Below, piece by piece: positions 4,709-5,837 of a stretch of DNA of 5,837 nucleotides. The stretch covers positions 1-5,837 of the forward strand of contig JAFPPJ010000370.1 in the NCBI GenBank assembly GCA_017410745.1, read 5' to 3'. A program made the translations under genes and the position numbers. Below the pieces are notes generated by a model. That model made no database searches, was not told the origin of the DNA, and was given only the letters and a program-made list of their open reading frames with translations. This DNA comes from Oscillospiraceae bacterium (GTDB lineage Bacteria; Bacillota; Clostridia; Oscillospirales; Ruminococcaceae). Position 1 is the stretch's first letter. Each line of letters begins with the position of its first letter.

Positions 4709-5837
4709 ATGTGGACAAGACAAGAACTTAAACAAAATGCCCGTAATCTTCTCAAGGGCTTTTACTGGAAGGCAGTTGTAGCTGCACTCATCATGTGCTT
4801 CCTTGCGGGCGGCGTGAACGGCGGCGTGTTCTCCTACAAGAATTCGTGGGACAAATACCGCCATGACTTCAATAACAACAACTCCAGCCAGTCCTCGGAC
4901 TATGACTTTGATTTTGATGACTATGACTTCGATTTCGATGTAGGCTATCAGAAGAAGATGTCACAGCCCACCCTCGCAAATACAGCACAGCCCACACTTG
5001 CTAATACAGCGCAGCCTGCAATGGAGATCACCACGCAGGATGCCAATACCGCAGCGAGTGAGTATGACAGCCTTTATGCAGTTGCAGGCATATTCGTATT
5101 CTTTATGGTGATCGTCGGTACTGTCATCGCATTCGTATACTGCACATTCGTCCAGGCGCCCATTATGGTAGGCTACTACAAGTTCCACTATGATGCACGC
5201 TACGGCAACGCAGAGATAGGCAGGGTATTCTCCATATTCGGCAGCGGCTCTTACCTGAACGTGTGCAAGACCATGTTCTCCATGTACATCAGGGTATTCC
5301 TCTGGTCGCTCCTGTTCGTGATACCCGGTATCATCAAGAGCTATGAATGGGCTCTCGTACCCTACATCATGGCAGACAATCCCAAGCTTTCCAAGGAGCG
5401 CGCATTCGAGATAAGCACCAGGACTATGGAAGGCGAGAAGATGAACTACTTCATCCTCCAGCTCTCCTTCATCGGATGGGCAATACTCGCATCCATCGTA
5501 CCTGTCGGCTCTATCTTCCTCCTTCCCTATACCACCGCAACATACATGGAATTCTACTGCTGCATGAAGGCTAAGGCATTCGCAAACGGTATCGCACTCC
5601 CCGGTGAGCTCACCGACGAGGAGACCGCTGCTTCGGAAGCATTCTCCACAACTCCTTACCGTTCTGCACAGCCCTACACACAGCCCTACGGCGGTCAGAC
5701 CTATGGCAATCAGCCCTATGGTGGACAGCCAAACCAGTATCCTGGTTCTCAGCCTTACGGCGGACAGCCAAACCAGTATCCTGGTTCTCAGCCCTACGGC
5801 ACACAGCAGCCCTACGGTGGACAGCCTTACGGCGGAC
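4709..5837 (+). CDS. DUF975-family integral membrane protein with repeat-rich tail (3' end outside window)
   Basis: 376 codons are visible and no stop is reached. The N-terminus (MWTRQELKQNARNLLKG, then YWKAV) and the block at 204-294 (VIPGIIKSYEWALVPYIMAD, then AFEISTRTM and LSFIGW) are the hallmarks of the DUF975 family, membrane proteins of unknown function widespread in Firmicutes. Hydrophobic segments lie at about 19-39, 122-148, 193-210 and 246-275. An acidic, low-complexity loop fills 41-121, with two YDFDFD units (65-78) and two QPTLANTA units (86-101). From about residue 316 the chain is a Gln/Pro/Tyr/Gly-rich tail built on QPYGG and a 13-residue unit repeated at 335-360. Ordinary family members, as I recall, end soon after the last membrane helix, so loop and tail are extensions. 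The basic N-terminus suggests it faces the cytoplasm, with the acidic loop outside; the location of the tail is unsure because the 193-222 segment could be one helix or a hairpin. The gene has its own promoter and ribosome binding site. No function can be assigned. Confidence 0.85.
   Translation, partial: MWTRQELKQNARNLLKGFYWKAVVAALIMCFLAGGVNGGVFSYKNSWDKYRHDFNNNNSSQSSDYDFDFDDYDFDFDVGYQKKMSQPTLANTAQPTLANTAQPAMEITTQDANTAASEYDSLYAVAGIFVFFMVIVGTVIAFVYCTFVQAPIMVGYYKFHYDARYGNAEIGRVFSIFGSGSYLNVCKTMFSMYIRVFLWSLLFVIPGIIKSYEWALVPYIMADNPKLSKERAFEISTRTMEGEKMNYFILQLSFIGWAILASIVPVGSIFLLPYTTATYMEFYCCMKAKAFANGIALPGELTDEETAASEAFSTTPYRSAQPYTQPYGGQTYGNQPYGGQPNQYPGSQPYGGQPNQYPGSQPYGTQQPYGGQPYGG
4901..4942 (+). 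repeat. 21-bp coding repeat, acidic YDFDFD units (2 copies)
   Basis: Codons 65-71 and 72-78 encode YDFDFDD and YDFDFDV. The DNA copies differ mainly at third positions (TTT versus TTC), so the duplication is not very recent or the protein sequence has been maintained. It lies in the loop between the first two membrane segments. Confidence 0.85.
4964..5011 (+). repeat. 24-bp coding repeat, QPTLANTA units (2 copies)
   Basis: Codons 86-93 and 94-101 both encode QPTLANTA, and a third QP follows directly. The DNA copies differ only at synonymous positions. This is a Thr/Ala/Asn/Pro-rich linker between the acidic stretch and the second membrane segment. Confidence 0.85.
5711..5788 (+). repeat. 39-bp coding repeat, QPYGGQPNQYPGS units (2 copies)
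   Basis: Codons 335-347 and 348-360 encode the same 13 residues. The two DNA copies differ at only three synonymous positions, all in the first 12 bases; the last 27 bases are identical. The identical part uses CCA, CCT and GGT codons that are otherwise less common in the gene, which points to recent duplication. Shorter QPYGG units continue to the window edge, so the array extends beyond it. Confidence 0.9.

Noticed and set aside
4961..5188. Minus-strand frame across the start of the membrane protein gene
   Set aside because: It is antisense to the repeat-rich DUF975 coding sequence and has no start signals. Its Cys-rich translation comes from the repeats.
5347..5574. Forward 75-codon frame inside the membrane protein gene
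   Set aside because: It overlaps the conserved DUF975 core in another frame and has no ribosome binding site.
5610..5804. Minus-strand frame over the C-terminal repeats
   Set aside because: Its internal repeats mirror the QPYGG-type coding repeats. It is a shadow of the real gene.

Overview
The window looks like a chromosomal segment from an anaerobic Firmicute of the Clostridia, most likely a Ruminococcus-like member of the Oscillospirales. This rests on the beta' subunit, which resembles clostridial RpoC and lacks the large trigger-loop insertion of E. coli. Codon use also fits: strong preference for C- or G-ending codons, mixed with ATA isoleucine and AGA/AGG arginine. The second gene is a DUF975-type membrane protein, a family common in gut Clostridia. 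The genus is an inference from remembered sequence style, not from a database search.

Layout: bases 1-191 are a non-coding leader, presumably the rpoB-rpoC gap, although no rpoB end is visible. It holds a G-rich 7-bp tandem repeat and a GC-rich hairpin, and ends in a strong Shine-Dalgarno. The complete rpoC gene runs from a TTG at 192 to 4082 (1296 codons). An upstream in-frame GTG at 84 gives a longer frame, but the extra 36 residues translate repeat and hairpin DNA. A strong hairpin terminator follows at 4104-4150. Next comes a roughly 560-base non-coding stretch with an unusual repeat load: copies of an ATTTGT motif all on one strand, a 96-nt imperfect inverted repeat, a diverged 20-bp direct repeat, and two more 7-bp tandem arrays. 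A sigma-A-type promoter with a 12-bp palindrome in its spacer (4634-4662) then drives a DUF975-family membrane protein gene. That gene starts at 4709 and runs off the end of the window.

The two genes do not appear to work together. rpoC is the end of its transcription unit here, since the usual downstream str-operon genes (rpsL, rpsG, fusA, tuf) are absent. The membrane protein has its own promoter. No complete new system is visible. The points most worth following up are the repeat-rich DNA flanking rpoC (shared ATTTGTGC octamers and three unrelated heptamer arrays), a roughly 120-residue extra segment in the beta' clamp region, and the low-complexity acidic loop and Gln/Pro/Tyr/Gly-rich repeat tail on the DUF975 protein.
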